From: an uncultured Clostridia bacterium
Lineage (GTDB): Bacteria; Bacillota; Clostridia; TANB77; CAG-508
Reading direction: 5' to 3'
Length of the DNA: 6,562 nt
Assembly: GCA_944389715.1 (NCBI GenBank)
Contig: CALXNI010000113.1
Span: forward strand, 1-6,562
Shown here: one piece after another, positions 4,951 through 6,562 of the stretch
How the letters are laid out: each line of letters opens with the position of its first letter
How positions within the stretch are numbered: position 1 is the first letter of the stretch
Notes under the pieces: model-generated
The model's database searches: none
What the model was told of the DNA's origin: nothing
Seen by the model: the letters and a program-made list of their open reading frames with translations, nothing else
Made by a program: the position numbers and the translations under genes

Positions 4951-5145
4951 TCATACTAAGCTACCTGCCCAACCTAAAAATGTCCAGCCTAATAAAAAAT
5001 TAATTAATAATATTATTCCCTTGTTTGCGTGTCCTCTTTTATATGCTATTATGCTCGGCAAAAAATATAATACTATTCCCCCTACTACTAATAAAATTAT
5101 TAATATTATTCCTATAATTATAAAACCAACTTCAATAATAAACAC
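4951..5145 (-). CDS. Superinfection-immunity-type membrane protein, truncated by TGA
   Basis: The 64-residue product matches the superinfection immunity protein family (small two-helix membrane proteins that block entry of related phage DNA). It has a hydrophobic helix at about 7-30, then YFLPSIIAYKRGHANKG, then a second helix with the hallmark LLINFLLGWTFLGW. The frame stops at GSLV followed by TGA, where the family usually continues with Trp (the ALVWA-type motif). The open frame continues into a SHOCT domain, so the intact protein would have 116 residues. The start is uncertain: GTG at 5145 abuts the AGGGGG stretch, so initiation a few codons later at a non-standard codon is possible. A good promoter lies at 5183-5211, divergent from the regulator gene. 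Without the tail part of the second helix is lost, so this version may not be stable. Confidence 0.8.
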   Translation of the reverse strand: MFIIEVGFIIIGIILIILLVVGGIVLYFLPSIIAYKRGHANKGIILLINFLLGWTFLGWAGSLV

Positions 5146-5182
5146 CCCCTATTCAACAAATAATATAAAACTATCTATTTTC

Positions 5183-5211
5183 ATAATAACACTATTTTTT
5201 ATTTTTGTCTA
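5183..5211 (-). promoter_or_regulatory. Promoter of the immunity gene
   Basis: On the minus strand TAGACA (5211-5206) and TATTAT (5188-5183) are spaced exactly 17 bases apart, each one base off the sigma-70/SigA consensus, and TGT precedes the -10 as an extended element. Transcription would start about 30 bases before the GTG. It lies in the intergenic region shared with the divergent regulator, which is likely to control it. Confidence 0.7.
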
Positions 5212-5260
5212 CTGTTTTCGTCAGTTATATTTTAATAAGTTAATATTTAAATCAGTTTTG

Positions 5261-5281
5261 TATAAAATATTAGTAATTACT
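5261..5281 (+). promoter_or_regulatory. Regulator promoter and palindromic operator candidate
   Basis: TATAAA at 5261-5266 could be the -10 of the plus-strand regulator gene (weak -35). Immediately downstream AGTAATTACT (5272-5281) is a perfect ten-base palindrome, placed where a Cro/CI-type protein would bind to switch off its own gene. The palindrome is seen; its role is inferred. Confidence 0.4.
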
Positions 5282-5300
5282 TATACAGGGGGGCTATATT

Positions 5301-5525
5301 ATGCTACAATTAAATGTACTAACCGTTCTAAAGCGACAAAATAAATCAAAATATTGGCTTTTTAATCAACTTAATGCTATCAAGCCCATAAGTTATACTA
5401 ATTTCAATAACATTGTTACAAATAAAACTAAATCAATTAAATATAGTACACTAACAAATTTATGCAATATTTTAAACTGCACACCAAATGACTTATTTAC
5501 AAAAACAAATAACAACACAAAATAG
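5301..5525 (+). CDS. Cro/CI-type (XRE) helix-turn-helix regulator
   Basis: A 74-residue single-domain DNA-binding protein of the small Cro/CI subgroup common in Firmicute mobile elements. Landmarks are KSKYWLFNQLNAIKPISYTNF (helices 1-3 with the recognition region around SYTNFNNIVTNKT), then IKYSTLTNLCNILNCTPNDLF, the usual last helices. There is no extra domain for cleavage or ligand sensing. The start ATG at 5301 has AGGGGGG seven bases upstream. It is the only plus-strand gene seen and is divergent from the immunity gene, with both promoters in a 155-base gap. It is therefore likely the master repressor or antirepressor of this half of the element. It stops with TAG inside the loop of its own terminator. 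Confidence 0.85.
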   Translation: MLQLNVLTVLKRQNKSKYWLFNQLNAIKPISYTNFNNIVTNKTKSIKYSTLTNLCNILNCTPNDLFTKTNNNTK

Positions 5526-5555
5526 TTCTTATACTTTTTGTGTTGTTATATTTTT
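5509..5555. terminator. Bidirectional terminator between convergent genes
   Basis: ATAACAACACAAAA (5509-5522) pairs perfectly with 5536-5549, a 14-base stem with a 13-base loop. T-runs follow on both strands (5551-5555 on plus; the TTTGTTTTTG read from 5508 leftwards on minus). The stop codon of the plus-strand regulator lies in the loop, and the minus-strand gene stops at 5554-5556, so one compact hairpin serves both. Confidence 0.85.
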
Positions 5556-5838
5556 AATTCTCTTTATTTAAGCATTCCATTATTAATCTAACCGCTAATG
5601 TAAATGCAAATACAAATATATTTTTATCTGATTCCTCAAAGTCCTTCGCCCTTAAATCATTTATTTCATTAAATTGTTCTTGCTGTTCTTCTGTTAAACT
5701 ATCAAATAGTCTTTCTTCTTTTTTTAATATTTTTTGTAAAAGTTTATCGTTCTTTTCTGTATTCTCATATAAGTCCTCGCCATATAAATAAAATAATTTT
5801 ACTATTTCTTGCTTATTTTCTAAATTTTTTAACTCCAT
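5554..5838 (-). CDS. Small acidic protein, DUF6809-like
   Basis: A 94-residue acidic, helical protein. The pattern of an early KLFYLYGEDLYENTEKND, a middle LTEEQQEQFNEIND and a C-terminal FVFAFTLAVRLIMECL resembles a family of small proteins (DUF6809) frequent in Firmicute plasmids, ICEs and prophages, whose function is unknown. The family assignment rests on memory of the motif order, not a search. The ribosome site AGGAGAGG (5845-5852) is 6 bases from the ATG. A perfect TATAAT on the minus strand (5873-5868) about 30 bases upstream suggests its own promoter. It ends in the bidirectional terminator shared with the regulator. Confidence 0.65.
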   Translation of the reverse strand: MELKNLENKQEIVKLFYLYGEDLYENTEKNDKLLQKILKKEERLFDSLTEEQQEQFNEINDLRAKDFEESDKNIFVFAFTLAVRLIMECLNKEN

Positions 5839-5867
5839 ATTCTACCTCTCCTATCTTGTTTTTTTAC

Positions 5868-5873
5868 ATTATA
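5868..5873 (-). promoter_or_regulatory. -10 element of the DUF6809-like gene
   Basis: Perfect TATAAT on the minus strand, about 30 bases before the ATG. The -35 region (TCGTAT at 17 bases) is poor, so an activator or partial promoter is likely. Confidence 0.45.
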
Positions 5874-5913
5874 TGACCTTTTAAAATAAAATACGAGCCA
5901 ATTTTAGCATTTT

Positions 5914-6168
5914 TTAAACTTCTTGCAAAATTTCTAATATTTCTCTTAAAATACTTGTACATTTCATTTGCCTTGTTGCAATCTCATTTGCTACTGCATT
6001 TGTTACTTGTTTTGTATTATGCATTTCTTTATATACCTTTTTATAAACAAAATATAATTCATTAAAACTACTTTTTAAAACTTCACAGTTATTTATATTT
6101 ACTATCTCATCTTTTGTCATTTCTTCTTCTTCTGTTAATTTTAAAAGTTGTTCTTCAAAATATGTCAT
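5914..6168 (-). CDS. Hypothetical helical protein, 84 residues
   Basis: I do not recognise this protein. It is acidic at the N-terminus (FEEQLLKLTEEEEMTKDE), then mostly helical with heptad-like hydrophobic spacing (LKSSFNELYFVYKKVYKEM; ILREILEILQEV at the end), suggesting a small coiled-coil or helical-bundle protein. There is no signal peptide or membrane segment. The ribosome site AGGGGG (6177-6182) is 8 bases from the ATG. The gene above it ends 18 bases upstream, so the two form an operon. Confidence 0.7.
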   Translation of the reverse strand: MTYFEEQLLKLTEEEEMTKDEIVNINNCEVLKSSFNELYFVYKKVYKEMHNTKQVTNAVANEIATRQMKCTSILREILEILQEV

Positions 6169-6186
6169 TATTTATTCCCCCTTGTT

Positions 6187-6396
6187 CTAATTTAATTTTA
6201 TTATACTATGTATCTTCCTTAATGCTCTTTCAACTTTTATTAATACTGTATTTATAAAAGCATAATCTTCATAATTAACTACTTCTTTATTTTCTGTTAA
6301 ACGTATTATATCTTGTATTAATATTTGTATGCTATACATTAACCCTATAATATCACTACCTTGTATTGTTTCTTTTACTTCATAAACTTTTATCAA
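6187..6396 (-). CDS. Hypothetical helical protein, 69 residues
   Basis: Unrecognised. It is a short soluble, likely all-helical protein (IGLMYSIQILIQDIIRLTEN; INTVLIKVERALRKIHSIIKLN). The start is a TTG at 6396-6394, supported by AGAGGG at 6405-6410 eight bases upstream; no in-frame ATG exists near it. It ends with TAG 18 bases before the next gene, with which it is co-transcribed. Its size and helical build are like those of its neighbour, so the two may act as a pair. Confidence 0.65.
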   Translation of the reverse strand: MIKVYEVKETIQGSDIIGLMYSIQILIQDIIRLTENKEVVNYEDYAFINTVLIKVERALRKIHSIIKLN

Positions 6397-6562
6397 ATCT
6401 TATTCCCTCTCTATTTTATTTTTACAATAATATTTTACTATTCACTCTATACTATTTTTTTGTTGTCCTTCTTTTTTAATAAATTTCTCTTTTGTTATTC
6501 ATATTATATTTAAGTTATAGTATTTTTAATTCCATCCACAATTTATCCGCTTCTTAAATCAC
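6397..6562. other. Right-edge non-coding stretch
   Basis: Apart from the ribosome site at 6405-6410 I see no gene here. On the minus strand a TATAAT occurs around 6507-6512 without a good -35 and may start the two-gene operon. No second tRNA or att copy is present, so the element runs past the window. Confidence 0.3.

Noticed and set aside
4901..5344. Plus-strand open frame of 147 residues
   Set aside because: It overlaps the immunity gene antisense, its promoter and the regulator start, without a ribosome site.
6532..6540. CCATCCACA resembling a DnaA box
   Set aside because: Two mismatches to the consensus and no second box nearby, so chance is likely.
6543..6562. Possible last codons of a gene entering from the right (DLRSG then TAA, minus strand)
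   Set aside because: Only a few codons are visible and one frame in three would give this by chance.
1..6562. CRISPR array or insertion sequence
   Set aside because: No regularly spaced repeat-spacer units, no transposase frame and no terminal inverted repeats were seen.

Overview
The window is a very AT-rich piece of a mobile genetic element from a low-GC Gram-positive bacterium, probably a Firmicute of the Clostridia or a related Bacilli lineage. The evidence is the base composition, strong AGGAGG-type ribosome sites, and the protein families present. Almost every gene lies on the minus strand; the one clear exception is a small repressor-like gene on the plus strand. No host housekeeping gene is present apart from a tRNA fragment.

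Layout from left to right. Positions 69-127 hold the 3' half of a tRNA-Ser gene (minus strand, CCA end at 69-71), broken off inside the anticodon loop. This is the expected attachment core of a tyrosine-recombinase element. Next come a 350-base non-coding arm, a tyrosine integrase (1779 down to 553, with a frameshifted tail reaching 474) and an excisionase-like winged-helix protein (2078-1881). A small basic protein (2577-2305) follows, which resembles the N-terminal part of that same integrase. Then come a gene II/X-type rolling-circle replication initiator (3674-2658) and a 33-residue ORF just upstream of it. The right half holds a four-helix membrane protein (4665-4258), a superinfection-immunity-type membrane protein whose SHOCT tail is cut off by a TGA (5145-4951, tail to 4795), a divergent Cro/CI-type regulator (5301-5525), and three small genes of unknown role (5838-5554, 6168-5914, 6396-6187). 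The element continues beyond the right edge: no second attachment site is seen there.

How it may work together (inference). The integrase and excisionase would move the element in and out of tRNA-Ser, the Rep protein would replicate the excised circle, and the immunity-type protein would exclude related elements. The divergent regulator would control the lysogeny-like state. Three nearly identical 17-base boxes stand upstream of the rep operon, the integrase-N-like gene and the xis-int pair, suggesting that replication and excision share a control signal. The element could be an integrated plasmid, a phage satellite or part of a filamentous-type (ssDNA) prophage. No capsid, Zot-like ATPase, relaxase or secretion gene is visible, so this cannot be decided.

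Two genes look damaged in this copy. The integrase has a one-base frameshift just before its catalytic tyrosine. The immunity protein has TGA where a tryptophan is expected. These may be real decay, sequence errors or recoding.
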